Assembly (NCBI RefSeq): GCF_013401995.1
Contig: NZ_JACBJI010000002.1
Span: forward strand, 686,196 to 750,195
Source: Flavobacterium agri
GTDB lineage: Bacteria; Bacteroidota; Bacteroidia; Flavobacteriales; Flavobacteriaceae
Direction of reading: 5' to 3'
Length of the DNA: 64,000 nucleotides
Shown here: in pieces, positions 25,468-34,410 of the stretch
Layout: every line of letters starts with the position of its first letter
How positions within the stretch are numbered: position 1 is the stretch's first letter
Notes under the pieces: generated by a model
Told to the model about the DNA's origin: nothing
The model's input: the letters and a program-made list of their open reading frames with translations, nothing else
Database searches by the model: none
Program-made: the position numbers and the translations under genes

Positions 25468-26856
25468 TTACTTCGACAGTTCTACAAAATATTTGTAAAA
25501 CAACGGAATCGTCTCAATGCCTTTCAAATAATTGAAAACCCCGAAATGCTCGTTAGGCGAGTGGATCGCATCCGAATCCAAACCGAATCCCATCATGATC
25601 GTCTTGCTTTTGAGTTCTTTCTCAAACAAAGCCACAATCGGGATCGAACCGCCCGAGCGCACCGGGATCGGCTTTACGCCAAAACTTTCGTTATATGCTT
25701 TTGCCGCAGCTTGATATCCGATAGAATCGGTAGGCGTCACATAACCTTGTCCGCCGTGATGAGGCGTGACTTTTACTTTTACCGATTTCGGAGCGATGCT
25801 TTCGAAATGTTTCGTGAACAATTGCGTGATTTCTTCCCAATCCTGGTTCGGAACAAGTCGCATCGAAATTTTGGCGTACGCTTTGCTCGCAATCACGGTT
25901 TTTGCGCCTTCGCCTGTGTAGCCGCCCCAAATTCCGTTGACGTCCAATGTCGGACGGATGGAATTGCGTTCGTTGGTCACATATCCGGCTTCTCCGTAAA
26001 TATCATCTATGTCAAGCGCTTTCTTGTAGTTTTCGAGCGAGAACGGCGCTTTGGCCATTTCGTCTCTTTCTTCGCGCGACAATTCCTCGACTTTGTCGTA
26101 AAACCCGGGAATCGTGATGTGGTTGTTCTCGTCGTGCAACGAAGCGATCATTTTAGCGAGGATGTTGATTGGGTTGGCAACAGCTCCGCCATATAATCCT
26201 GAATGCAGATCACGGTTCGGACCTGTAACTTCGACTTCTACATAACTCAAGCCTCGCAAACCGGTCGTGATCGACGGTTGTTGGTTCGAGATCATGCCCG
26301 TATCCGAAATCAAGATCACGTCGTTCTTGAGTTTCTCCTGATTCCTTTCGACAAACCAGCCCAAGCTTTTCGACCCGACTTCTTCTTCGCCTTCGATCAT
26401 GAATTTCACGTTACAAGGCAAGGTATTCGTGCGAACCATATACTCGAGCGCTTTCACGTGCATATACATCTGGCCTTTGTCGTCGCACGCGCCACGCGCG
26501 AAAATCGCACCTTCAGGATGGATTTCGGTCTTTTTGATTACGGGTTCGAACGGAGGCGACGTCCACAAATCCATAGGATCCGGTGGCTGTACGTCGTAAT
26601 GACCGTAAACGAGAACGGTCGGGAGTTCAGGATTGATGATTTTTTCGCCGTAAACGATAGGATATCCGGGCGTGTCGCAGATTTCTACTTTGTCGCATCC
26701 GGCTTCTTCAAGGCTTTTCTTGACGGCCTCGCTCATATCGATAACGTCTTGAGAGTAAGCGCTGTCGGCAGAAACCGACGGTATTTTCAATAAATCTATA
26801 AGTTCGTTGATGAATCGGTCCTTGTGCTGCTGCACGTAGGGTTTTATGTCGTCCAT
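25468..26856 (-). CDS. M20-family dipeptidase
   Basis: 462 residues from the ATG at 26856 (a Met eight codons upstream is possible). Zinc-site motifs of M20 dipeptidases are clear: VYGHYDVQP with metal His and Asp, ARGACDDKGQ with the bridging Asp, MIEGEEEVGS with the catalytic Glu pair, and LISDTGM. The lid domain includes the GPNRDLHSGLYGGAVANP hallmark. C-terminal DSDAIHSPNEHFGVF supplies the last ligand. It hydrolyses dipeptides in the cytoplasm; specificity not readable. No signal peptide. Confidence 0.9.
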   Translation of the reverse strand: MDDIKPYVQQHKDRFINELIDLLKIPSVSADSAYSQDVIDMSEAVKKSLEEAGCDKVEICDTPGYPIVYGEKIINPELPTVLVYGHYDVQPPDPMDLWTSPPFEPVIKKTEIHPEGAIFARGACDDKGQMYMHVKALEYMVRTNTLPCNVKFMIEGEEEVGSKSLGWFVERNQEKLKNDVILISDTGMISNQQPSITTGLRGLSYVEVEVTGPNRDLHSGLYGGAVANPINILAKMIASLHDENNHITIPGFYDKVEELSREERDEMAKAPFSLENYKKALDIDDIYGEAGYVTNERNSIRPTLDVNGIWGGYTGEGAKTVIASKAYAKISMRLVPNQDWEEITQLFTKHFESIAPKSVKVKVTPHHGGQGYVTPTDSIGYQAAAKAYNESFGVKPIPVRSGGSIPIVALFEKELKSKTIMMGFGLDSDAIHSPNEHFGVFNYLKGIETIPLFYKYFVELSK

Positions 26857-26925
26857 GAAGGAAATGAGTTGGTTTATCATTCAAAAGTAGGAAAAACAAT
26901 TAAATCAAATTTTCTTGTAAAATGG

Positions 26926-26955
26926 TTTGGAAATACAATTCTATGTGTATATTTG
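26926..26955 (+). promoter_or_regulatory. tRNA-Leu promoter
   Basis: TTTG at 26926-26929 and TATATTTG at 26948-26955 with 18 bp between them fit the Bacteroidetes -33/-7 pattern well. Transcription would start near 26961, about 30 nt before the mature tRNA end. Confidence 0.7.
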
Positions 26956-26990
26956 CACCCACCAAAGCAGCAGTGATGTTGCGCATCAAC

Positions 26991-27072
26991 GCGGGTGTGG
27001 TGAAATTGGTAGACACGCCAGACTTAGGATCTGGTGCCTTACGGTGTGTAGGTTCGAGTCCTATCACCCGCA
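26991..27072 (+). tRNA. tRNA-Leu (anticodon UAG)
   Basis: 82-nt class II tRNA. Acceptor GCGGGTG/CACCCGC plus discriminator A, D-arm GTG...CAC, anticodon stem CCAGA/TCTGG with loop CTTAGGA (anticodon TAG at 27025-27027), a variable arm TGCCTTACGGTGT, and T-arm GTAGG-TTCGAGT-CCTAT. CCA is not encoded. It reads CUN leucine codons. The 3' part of the gene is repeated twice downstream. Confidence 0.95.
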
Positions 27073-27262
27073 CGAAAGCCTCTCTTTATGGGAGGCTTTT
27101 TCTATTTTGGGTGTGTAGGTTCTCCCGAAGCGTCGGGACTATCACCCGCACGAAAGCCTCTCTTTATGGGAGGCTTTTTCTATTTTGGGTGTGTGTGTAG
27201 GTTCTCCCGAAGCGTCGGGACTATCACCCGCACGAAAAGCCTCTCAAATCAAGAGGCTTTTT
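27043..27262 (+). repeat. Three tandem copies of the tRNA-Leu 3' end plus terminator
   Basis: Unit: GTGTGTAGGTTC, then a T-loop part, then CTATCACCCGCACGAAA and the hairpin GCCTCTC/GGGAGGC with a T run. Unit 1 (from 27043) is the genuine tRNA end with GAGTC. Units 2 (from 27109) and 3 (from 27187) have TCCCGAAGCGTCGGGA in place of GAGTC, at 27123-27138 and 27205-27220. Unit 3 has a different terminator hairpin (AGCCTCT/AGAGGCT). Units 2 and 3 lack the 5' half, so they cannot be tRNAs. The rest of the gap to 27561 is AT-rich, with a small palindrome at 27292-27306 and TAAATTTG at 27535-27542. Confidence 0.9.
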
Positions 27263-27561
27263 TCATTTATGGTCCATTCGCTTTTTGCGAATTCTCGATG
27301 AGAATCATAGTTTGCCGTTTTTGGCTAAATATATTTTCGTTTCGAAATGCTTTTTTCCAACAGGATCGGAAGCCCAGTATTCACTACTTTTTTCGACTTT
27401 TCTCTATTGTCGTTTTTTGGAATTTATCGATGAACGAAGCATTTTTTTCGAAGCTTTTCGCAGTCGAATTCTCATGCCGTTTATCGAATTCTAATTTTAA
27501 CAGGCTGACGGACAGCATGCTGGATATTTTTAAATAAATTTGAGAGTATTCCCCAAAATTT

Positions 27562-28707
27562 ATGAGAAAAATTTACGCTTCCGCAATCGCTGCGTGTATT
27601 TGCTTTGTTTTTGCGATTTTGTCCTGTTCCAAATCCGATGACGACGGCTATGTTCCCGTCGAACCGGTTTCGCCCGTAACGGTGGATCTTACCCAAGTGC
27701 CGTATCCGAAATTATCCGATTATAAATTCTTTGAAGGCGAGATGAAAAACCAAATCCCGTCGCTGAACGTCTTGCCGTATGCGCCTTCGAGTAATTTGTT
27801 CGCCGATTATTCGCACAAGAAGCGCTTCGTTTGGATGCCAACCGGAACGAAAGCCACTTTCGCTGGAGACAATGTTTCGTTGGAATTGCCGGTAGGCGCG
27901 GCTCTCATCAAAACTTTTTACTACGACAACGTCCAGAGCGCACCAGTTCCCGGGCAAACCAGGATTATCGAGACACGCGTGATGATCCGTCAGGCCTCAG
28001 GCTGGATTTTCGCCGATTACGTTTGGAATGCCGATCAGACCGAAGCTTTGCTCGATCTCGCGGGAAGCGTCACACCTATTTCCTGGACCGATGAAAACGG
28101 TGTTTCGCGAAATGTCGATTATCGTATCCCGAACGAAGTACAATGCAAGGTGTGTCACAAATGGCAGGATTCCCAAAACGGCGGCACTGCGATTCAGATT
28201 CCGATCGGGATCAAACCACAGAACCTCAATTTCAACTACAATTACGGCAACGAATCGAAAAACCAGCTCACCAAATGGATTGAGGCAGGTTATCTCGATC
28301 CGAATTTCACGATGCCGTCTGCCGCCAATTCGACTGTCGATTACAGCGATGCGACCAAACCCGTAGAATTGCGCGTAAGGTCGTATTTCGACGCTAATTG
28401 CTCGCATTGCCACATGACCAACCGCCATTGCGATTACAGGCCGATGCGTTTTGCATTCAGTGAAACGACCGGCACGAACGGATTGGCGAATATGGGTGTT
28501 TGCGTCGATACACAGGACATGCAAGGATTTCCGACGGAATTGGGAAAAATCATCACACCACGCCATCCGGAACAATCGATGCTGTTTTATAGGGTCAACA
28601 CGATCAACGAAACGTTCAGGATGCCGCTTCACGGAAGGACGCTGATTCACGACGAAGGCGTCGCGTTGATCCAGGAATGGATAAATTCTCTCGAAAACTG
28701 CAATTAA
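27562..28707 (+). CDS. Diheme c-type cytochrome lipoprotein (SO_2930-like)
   Basis: 381 residues. The lipobox LSC places the lipid-attached Cys at residue 22, so the protein is membrane-anchored in the periplasm or on the outer membrane. Two heme c attachment motifs are present: CKVCH (195-199) and CSHCH (280-284). Met residues in the C-terminal part could be distal ligands. The arrangement resembles the SO_2930-type diheme cytochromes, expected to pass electrons in the periplasm. It is followed after 25 bp by a T9SS surface protein, so the two are probably co-expressed. Confidence 0.8.
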   Translation: MRKIYASAIAACICFVFAILSCSKSDDDGYVPVEPVSPVTVDLTQVPYPKLSDYKFFEGEMKNQIPSLNVLPYAPSSNLFADYSHKKRFVWMPTGTKATFAGDNVSLELPVGAALIKTFYYDNVQSAPVPGQTRIIETRVMIRQASGWIFADYVWNADQTEALLDLAGSVTPISWTDENGVSRNVDYRIPNEVQCKVCHKWQDSQNGGTAIQIPIGIKPQNLNFNYNYGNESKNQLTKWIEAGYLDPNFTMPSAANSTVDYSDATKPVELRVRSYFDANCSHCHMTNRHCDYRPMRFAFSETTGTNGLANMGVCVDTQDMQGFPTELGKIITPRHPEQSMLFYRVNTINETFRMPLHGRTLIHDEGVALIQEWINSLENCN

Positions 28708-28732
28708 TCATACAACTAAATAACTACTCAAT

Positions 28733-31198
28733 ATGGATTTGAAAACTACTAAACTAAAAAAACGGCCGCGCTGGTTCAATCTGTTTTTGATGGCCGTCGC
28801 GGGATTTGCGTTTCAAATGTCGAATGCACAAAATACATGTGCGACGGCACAGCCCATAACGGCGGGCACTTACACGGTTTCCGCAATCAACGGAACGAAC
28901 ATCACCAGTTCGTGTTCGAATGCCTCAATGGCCGAATGGTATGCATACACGCCGACCGAAAACCACAGTGTCACGTTAACGTCAGATTTGCCACAAAACA
29001 TCTGTAAAGACACCAATTTCAGCGTGTATACGGGAAATTGTTCGGCATTGAGTTGTTATGTATCCGATGACGATTCGGGTGTGATCCAATGCAACTCGGG
29101 TAATTCGAATTCTTATCTGTCGAAAAAAACGTTCGATGCGATGGCTGGCGTTACGTATTATATCGCTTGGGACAACCGATGGAATGCGCTCGGATTCGAT
29201 TTCCAATTGATCGAAGCGCCGTTCGTTCCAAGCCCGTGTTTCGTGGCGACTCCTGTCACAGCGGGCACTTACACGGTTGGGGCGATCGATGGCGGGAACA
29301 TCTCCACCTCGTGTTCGACCGCGACCCTTGCCAAGTGGTACCGTTATACGCCGACCCAGGATTACCATCTTACCGTAACATCCGATTTGCCCCAAAACTT
29401 ATGCAAAGACACGAATTTCAGTGTATATACAGGTTCGTGTTCAGGAATCCTGACCTGCGTTTCGAGCGATGACAACTCGGGAGTTTTGGCCTGTAATTCG
29501 GGCAATACGAACTCGAATCTTTCCAAGAAAACCTTCGATGTCGTTGGCGGGACTACCTATTACATCGCTTGGGACAACAGATGGAGCGCAGCAGGATTCG
29601 ATTTCCAGATCATAGAAGAAGTGATCGTCGTGCCCGTAAATTATACGACTCAAGTCATTGGCACATTGTCTATGGGCGATTACAATAATTGCGTGGTAGA
29701 TATGAACGGAGACGGGAAAGATGACATCGCCAGCGTGAACAATACGAGTTTGAGAGTGAATTATCAAGGTGCGGGTGGCGCATTCGAAGTGGGCTATTTT
29801 ACGGTTCCCGGGCCCAGCATGATGCCAAGTTGGAGCATAGCGGCCGGTGATTATAACAAAGACGGTTACAACGATTTGCTTCTCGGAAACGGCAGCGGAT
29901 TGTCTTTCTGGAGGTCGAACGCGGGCGGGACGGCCTATACGAGCATCACACCGGGACAATATATTTTCTGCCAACGCACGAACTTCATCGACATCAATAA
30001 CGATGGTAATCTCGATGCCTTTTCATGCCACGACGTCGCTCCCAACTGTTATTACATGAACGACGGCTCGGCAAATATGACGTTCTACCAGTCAAGCGGC
30101 GCCAATCTTTTCGGATCGGTCGGCGGGAATTACGCATCTATCTGGACCGATTACGACAACGACGGCGACAGCGATCTTTTCATTTCGAAATGTTCCGGTC
30201 CTCCGTGCGAGTTGCACCGCAATAACGGCAACGGCACGTTTACCGACGTAGCCTATGTTTCGGGCATCAATTTCACGCCGGTACAATCATGGTCTTCTTC
30301 GATCGGCGATTTCGACAACGACGGCGATATGGATATCCTTGTAGGTTCCAACGGAGGCGTGCCGACGCGACTGTACAGAAACGACCTCGACCTGAATGCA
30401 GGTCCCGATATGTTCACGAATATCACGATGGGATCCGGATTCGACAGCAATTTATCCTCGAACCGCGATTATGTGGCCTACGATTTCGACAACGACGGAT
30501 TTTTGGACATCCTTGGAGGCGGTGGAAAAATCATGTTCAACCAAGGCGACAATTCGTTCCTTCCGACGGCTTATGCGGGAATGACCGTGGGTTCAATCGG
30601 CGATTTGAACGGCGACGGGTTTTTGGATATCCTTATCGGAACATCGATAAAATATGCGATCCCGAATGGCAACAATTGGTTTGCGGTCAATCTTCACGGC
30701 ATCCAAAGCAACAGCAACGGAATCGGCGCACGTGTCGAGATTTACGGTTCTTGGGGCAAACAAATCCGCGACATTCGCAGCGGCGAAGGGTTTGAATACA
30801 TGAGTACGCTCAATGCGCATTTCGGATTGGGATCGGCGACTACGGTCGACCAGGTGATCATTAGATGGCCTTCGGGTGTTGTGGACACGATCCAAAATCC
30901 GACAAGCAACCAACTTTTGAGTGTCGTCGAAGGTTCGTCTCTCGCCACACACGATCCTAATGCCGGTGTGTTCAGCGTGTATCCGAATCCGACGAGCGAT
31001 GTGCTCACGATAAGCCATAGCAATGCGATACCGTCCGTAACTTCTGTTGAGATTTTCGATCTTGGCGGAAGATTGGTCGCTTCTCCGGCTTTGGTCAACG
31101 ATAGTGTTTCGGTGAAAAACCTAAGTCAGGGAACTTACATTCTGGTACTTCGCGCCGATGGTGGAAAAGCATTCAGCCAAAAATTCATCAAAAAGTAA
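28733..31198 (+). CDS. VCBS/FG-GAP and ASPIC-UnbV surface protein with T9SS tail
   Basis: 821 residues. An N-terminal signal segment (about 1-32) is followed by two near-identical modules of ~130 residues (CATAQPITAGTYTVSAINGT and CFVATPVTAGTYTVGAIDGG). Next come FG-GAP/VCBS repeats with calcium-loop patterns such as DMNGDGKDDIA, DYNKDGYNDLL, DYDNDGDSDLF and DFDNDGDMDIL. An ASPIC/UnbV domain follows (about 640-735; NSNGIGARVEIYGSWGKQIR ... VDQVIIRWPSGVVDTI). The protein ends with a type A T9SS sorting domain (VYPNPTSDVL). This is the CRTAC1-like architecture. It is probably a calcium-stabilised surface protein exported by T9SS; partner may be the upstream cytochrome. Confidence 0.88.
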   Translation: MDLKTTKLKKRPRWFNLFLMAVAGFAFQMSNAQNTCATAQPITAGTYTVSAINGTNITSSCSNASMAEWYAYTPTENHSVTLTSDLPQNICKDTNFSVYTGNCSALSCYVSDDDSGVIQCNSGNSNSYLSKKTFDAMAGVTYYIAWDNRWNALGFDFQLIEAPFVPSPCFVATPVTAGTYTVGAIDGGNISTSCSTATLAKWYRYTPTQDYHLTVTSDLPQNLCKDTNFSVYTGSCSGILTCVSSDDNSGVLACNSGNTNSNLSKKTFDVVGGTTYYIAWDNRWSAAGFDFQIIEEVIVVPVNYTTQVIGTLSMGDYNNCVVDMNGDGKDDIASVNNTSLRVNYQGAGGAFEVGYFTVPGPSMMPSWSIAAGDYNKDGYNDLLLGNGSGLSFWRSNAGGTAYTSITPGQYIFCQRTNFIDINNDGNLDAFSCHDVAPNCYYMNDGSANMTFYQSSGANLFGSVGGNYASIWTDYDNDGDSDLFISKCSGPPCELHRNNGNGTFTDVAYVSGINFTPVQSWSSSIGDFDNDGDMDILVGSNGGVPTRLYRNDLDLNAGPDMFTNITMGSGFDSNLSSNRDYVAYDFDNDGFLDILGGGGKIMFNQGDNSFLPTAYAGMTVGSIGDLNGDGFLDILIGTSIKYAIPNGNNWFAVNLHGIQSNSNGIGARVEIYGSWGKQIRDIRSGEGFEYMSTLNAHFGLGSATTVDQVIIRWPSGVVDTIQNPTSNQLLSVVEGSSLATHDPNAGVFSVYPNPTSDVLTISHSNAIPSVTSVEIFDLGGRLVASPALVNDSVSVKNLSQGTYILVLRADGGKAFSQKFIKK

Positions 31199-31218
31199 TT
31201 AAGCTTAGTTTTAAATGT

Positions 31219-31245
31219 AAAGCCCGGAATTTCTCTCCGGGCTTT
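31219..31245. terminator. Intrinsic terminator
   Basis: 10-bp perfect stem AAAGCCCGGA / TCCGGGCTTT with a 7-nt loop after the stop at 31198. Confidence 0.85.
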
Positions 31246-31311
31246 ATTGTTAAAGTGAAAATCGTGCAAAGTGAAATTGTTTTTGTGTAAACGGAGTTGG
31301 GATGGCGCATT

Positions 31312-31319
31312 TACATTTG
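31312..31319 (+). promoter_or_regulatory. Candidate -7 element TACATTTG
   Basis: Exact TAnnTTTG 17 bp before the ATG at 31337; supports that small gene being expressed. No well-placed -33 element. Confidence 0.4.
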
Positions 31320-31336
31320 TCAAAAAAGCAACTACA

Positions 31337-31633
31337 ATGAAAGCGCAAAACTTAATCCTCAAATGCTGCAACTGCAAAATGCCGAACGACAAGGAGTTCA
31401 ACGAGTTTGTGTTTCAACAACTGGACAATCCAAATGTGGATTACTGCGGAACTTCGGTCTTGCATCCGCAAAAAATGGCTAATGAGAATGCTTTGTTTCT
31501 CAATTTCCACTTCAAGCATCCGTTCGAGGTCGATGAGGAAACCGCACTCGAAAAAGTGACTTGGGCATTCTACAGGCGGCAGATCGAAAAAGTAAAATCG
31601 GATAATGGGGAAATAGATATTTTCCTGTCCTGA
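31337..31633 (+). CDS. Small hypothetical protein
   Basis: 98 residues from the ATG at 31337. The N-terminus carries three Cys in CCNCKM and a fourth in DYCGTS, so metal binding is conceivable. The rest is soluble and mixed charge (EETALEKVTWAFYRRQIEKV). A promoter-like element upstream and a terminator starting three bases after the stop (31636) support a real monocistronic gene. I recognise no family. Confidence 0.6.
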   Translation: MKAQNLILKCCNCKMPNDKEFNEFVFQQLDNPNVDYCGTSVLHPQKMANENALFLNFHFKHPFEVDEETALEKVTWAFYRRQIEKVKSDNGEIDIFLS

Positions 31634-31635
31634 TG

Positions 31636-31660
31636 AAAGCCCGCTGAAGATGCGGGCTTT
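31636..31660. terminator. Bidirectional intrinsic terminator
   Basis: Perfect stem AAAGCCCGC / GCGGGCTTT with a 7-nt loop between convergent stops at 31633 and 31662. Confidence 0.85.
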
Positions 31661-31661
31661 T

Positions 31662-32180
31662 CTATTCTTCCATAATCATCGCGGTCGCCGTCGGACATTT
31701 GACGGTTTCGCCTGGTTTAGCGCAACTTATTTCGGTGCCGCAAATCCAACCGGTGCGTTTTTCCTGAACGTAAAGGTTGGGGTCGCATCCGTTGCCCGAT
31801 TCGCAAATGCTGTAAAACATATGGAAATTCTCATCAGAAGAAAACGCGAAATCGTTTCCACGCTTTTTCAGCCATCTCGACACCTTTACATTTCGTTTGA
31901 GGTCACTCAACATGACAAAATAATACGACTTTGACTGCTCGCCCATTGTCGTTTTTTCGCGTATTTCGATACGGTCAAAATGTAGTTGAGAACCATTGTG
32001 CGAAAGGTTTTTGGTCAAATACGTTTTATAAGCCGTCGTATCCGCATCGAAAATAATGTGTCCGTTTTCGATATGAGCAAACCGTTTGCCGTTCAATATA
32101 TCCGAAACCGAATTGATTTGTCCGATTGCAGCTATACTTGAAAGTAAAAGGAATAAGTAGGTCAGATACGTTTTTGTCAT
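31662..32180 (-). CDS. Secreted hypothetical protein
   Basis: 172 residues from the ATG at 32180, beginning a signal peptide (MTKTYLTYLFLLLSSIAAIGQ). The mature protein carries four Cys, in CESGNGCDPN, WICGTEISCAKP and KCPTAT (five positions by count), clustered in the last 50 residues and probably disulfide-bonded. Mostly beta by pattern. No lipobox or T9SS tail; probably periplasmic. I recognise no family. Confidence 0.6.
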   Translation of the reverse strand: MTKTYLTYLFLLLSSIAAIGQINSVSDILNGKRFAHIENGHIIFDADTTAYKTYLTKNLSHNGSQLHFDRIEIREKTTMGEQSKSYYFVMLSDLKRNVKVSRWLKKRGNDFAFSSDENFHMFYSICESGNGCDPNLYVQEKRTGWICGTEISCAKPGETVKCPTATAMIMEE

Positions 32181-32244
32181 TGGGTAAAATTGCAAGCGTT
32201 TTTCTTACTTTTCGGCTAGTTCAGGGGTTTAATCTGAGACATAT

Positions 32245-34017
32245 TTACTTTTTGCTCTCAATCCAAGCGTCGATTTTCCTCTCAAGCAAAGCCAAAGGCA
32301 TTACGCCGCTTTCTAAAATCTTCGCATGGAATTCGCGGATGTCGAATTTGTTGCCCAATGCGGTTTGTGCTTTTTTCCGAAGTTCGATGATCTTTAATTG
32401 ACCAATCTTGTAAGATGTCGCCTGACCCGGAAGCGCCATGTAACGCTCGGTTTCCATTACGATTCCGTCGGCTGGTTCGGCTTCGTTTTCCATTTTGTAT
32501 TGGATGGCTTGTTCTCTTGTCCAACCTTTCCAATGCAAGCCCGTATCGACCACAAGACGCGTGGCGCGCAACATTTCGCTGCCAAGCATCCCGAAATATT
32601 GGTAAGGATCGTTGTAAAGACCTAACTCCTTTCCGAGACTTTCGGTGTACAAAGCCCATCCTTCGCCTTCGGCACCGAACCACGCAAACTTCCTGAAGTC
32701 GGGCAGTTCCTTGTTTTCCTGTTGTAGCGAAATCTGGAAATGGTGACCCGGAATGGCTTCATGAAGGAACAAATCTTCATCGGCGTAATAATTGTATTTG
32801 CTCACATCGGGAATCGGTACGTAGAAAATCCCGGGACGCGAACCGTCGGCCGCACCTTGGATATATTCGGCAGAAGCGCTTTTCTCACGGAATGCCTCGG
32901 TTCTCCTGATTTCGAAAGGCGTCTTGGGCTGAAGCGAGAAGAATTTGTCGACGTTGGGTTTGATGATGTTGTGGATGCGTTCGAAATTCGCGATCACTTC
33001 CTCTGGTGTCTTGAACGGTTTAAGTTCTTTTTTCTCTCGCACGTAATTGAAGAATTCCTTGATGTCGCCCTTGAATCCGACTTGTTGTTTGACTTTTTCC
33101 ATCTCGGCCCGAAGACGCGCCACTTCCTTGAGTCCTAATTCGTGGATTTCGTCTGGCGTCATATTGGTCGTCGTCCATTGCTTGACGTAGATTTTATAGA
33201 CGTCCTTGCCGAAAGCCAGATCGTTGTATCCGCTCGTGGCACGCGAAGCCGGCAAATATTCGTTCTTAAGGAAATCGATCATTTGCCTGAACTTCGGTTC
33301 GAGTTTCTCTGTAATCGTTTTGGAATAGGCGTCGGTCAGGTCTTTTTTGATCGCATCAGAAAAATCGGCAGGCATGTTCTTAATCGTCGTGTAGAACAGG
33401 TTGTCTTCGACTTTAGAAGTGATCATATCCTCGAATTGCGGAATGACTTTAATCGTAAGCGATTTGGGTAAAACCACTTTTTGCGCAATCCCTTTTTTCA
33501 TGTATACCATCGCCGAATCGAGCCAAACGCTGTACTTGTCCATTCTTTTAAGGAAGTCGCGGTAGTCTTTTTCGGTCTTGAAGGGTTGTGCCGATTCGCC
33601 ACCGGCCAATTGTCCGATGGTAAGATGCGTTCCCGCGAATTGTTGGATAGGCAACAGGTTCGTCGGATATTTCAGTAAATCCAAACCTATAGATGTCTCC
33701 CATCCGATGATGTCGTAACTGATTTTTTCCTCGGCCGAAAGGACTGTCGTATCTACAGATTTCAATTCCGATTGGTACTTCTCGAAGAATTTTTTCTGTT
33801 CCGCGCGGTACGAATCGGTCATCTCGAAAACGAGTTGGTCGTTGTACTGGCTTTGCCCGTTGAGCGTCGCGTCGATCGGATTGAGTTTGTTCTTGTCGTC
33901 GAAATAATTTTTGGTGAGCGTCGAGAAGTCCATGTGTTTTTCTTCAGATTTTTTACAACCGACGAACACCGAACAAATCACGGCGGCGATTGTCACTTTA
34001 TAGATGAACTTTTTCAT
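32245..34017 (-). CDS. DUF885 family lipoprotein, peptidase-like
   Basis: 590 residues with a lipobox (CSVFVGCKK; lipid Cys at 21). It belongs to DUF885, a family related in fold to M32/M3-type metallopeptidases. The zinc-binding pattern HEAIPGHHFQ is present, with a downstream Glu in EGEGWALYTESLG. The N-terminal helical half and C-terminal LLERKIDAWIESKK fit the usual ~580 residue length. It is predicted to be a membrane-anchored metallopeptidase, but activity has rarely been tested in this family. It ends the operon that begins with the NTF2-like gene, two bases upstream. Confidence 0.85.
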   Translation of the reverse strand: MKKFIYKVTIAAVICSVFVGCKKSEEKHMDFSTLTKNYFDDKNKLNPIDATLNGQSQYNDQLVFEMTDSYRAEQKKFFEKYQSELKSVDTTVLSAEEKISYDIIGWETSIGLDLLKYPTNLLPIQQFAGTHLTIGQLAGGESAQPFKTEKDYRDFLKRMDKYSVWLDSAMVYMKKGIAQKVVLPKSLTIKVIPQFEDMITSKVEDNLFYTTIKNMPADFSDAIKKDLTDAYSKTITEKLEPKFRQMIDFLKNEYLPASRATSGYNDLAFGKDVYKIYVKQWTTTNMTPDEIHELGLKEVARLRAEMEKVKQQVGFKGDIKEFFNYVREKKELKPFKTPEEVIANFERIHNIIKPNVDKFFSLQPKTPFEIRRTEAFREKSASAEYIQGAADGSRPGIFYVPIPDVSKYNYYADEDLFLHEAIPGHHFQISLQQENKELPDFRKFAWFGAEGEGWALYTESLGKELGLYNDPYQYFGMLGSEMLRATRLVVDTGLHWKGWTREQAIQYKMENEAEPADGIVMETERYMALPGQATSYKIGQLKIIELRKKAQTALGNKFDIREFHAKILESGVMPLALLERKIDAWIESKK

Positions 34018-34018
34018 G

Positions 34019-34372
34019 TTATCCGTGGTATACGCGCGATGCGATTATTTTTCCGTTTTCGACTTCGAGCACTTCGGCGACGAGCAAATCTTCTTCATTT
34101 TCAAGTTCACGGACATATTCCATAAACACTTGGCGATCATTTGCGGTCAGCGAAGTGATTTTATAAAACAACGTCGGAAGTCGGTCAAAAGCATCCTGCC
34201 ACCATTCGCGCATGGCTGCTTTTCCGGTAACCAAACCATTGGTTTCGGGCTTCCTGATTTTGAGCTTCGGGCTGTAATGTTCGGCATTGTCGTGATAAAG
34301 CAACAGAAGCCTTTCAAGGTCTTTCGCGTTGAAGGCGTCCATCCATTCAACGGCTATGTATTCTACGGACAT
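34019..34372 (-). CDS. NTF2-like/SnoaL-type protein
   Basis: 117 residues with the cone-shaped NTF2-like pattern: a helix EYIAVEWMDAFNAKDLERLLLLYHDNAEHYSP, a central GLVTGKAAMREWWQDAFDRLP, and C-terminal strands ending VLEVENGKIIASRVYHG. This family includes small enzymes and binding proteins, so no specific reaction can be given. Cytoplasmic. It sits one base ahead of the DUF885 gene and is probably co-transcribed. Confidence 0.85.
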   Translation of the reverse strand: MSVEYIAVEWMDAFNAKDLERLLLLYHDNAEHYSPKLKIRKPETNGLVTGKAAMREWWQDAFDRLPTLFYKITSLTANDRQVFMEYVRELENEEDLLVAEVLEVENGKIIASRVYHG

Positions 34373-34410
34373 AAAAAATTAATTTGCCTAAAAATACACA
34401 TTTGTCCGCG

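Noticed and set aside
27043-27262. Possible CRISPR array
   Set aside because: Only three units, each containing the tRNA 3' end and a terminator; no unique spacers and no cas genes.
27088-27537. 149-residue open frame across the tRNA repeats
   Set aside because: It translates repeat and terminator DNA, has no protein-like pattern beyond the repeats, and overlaps the tRNA end.
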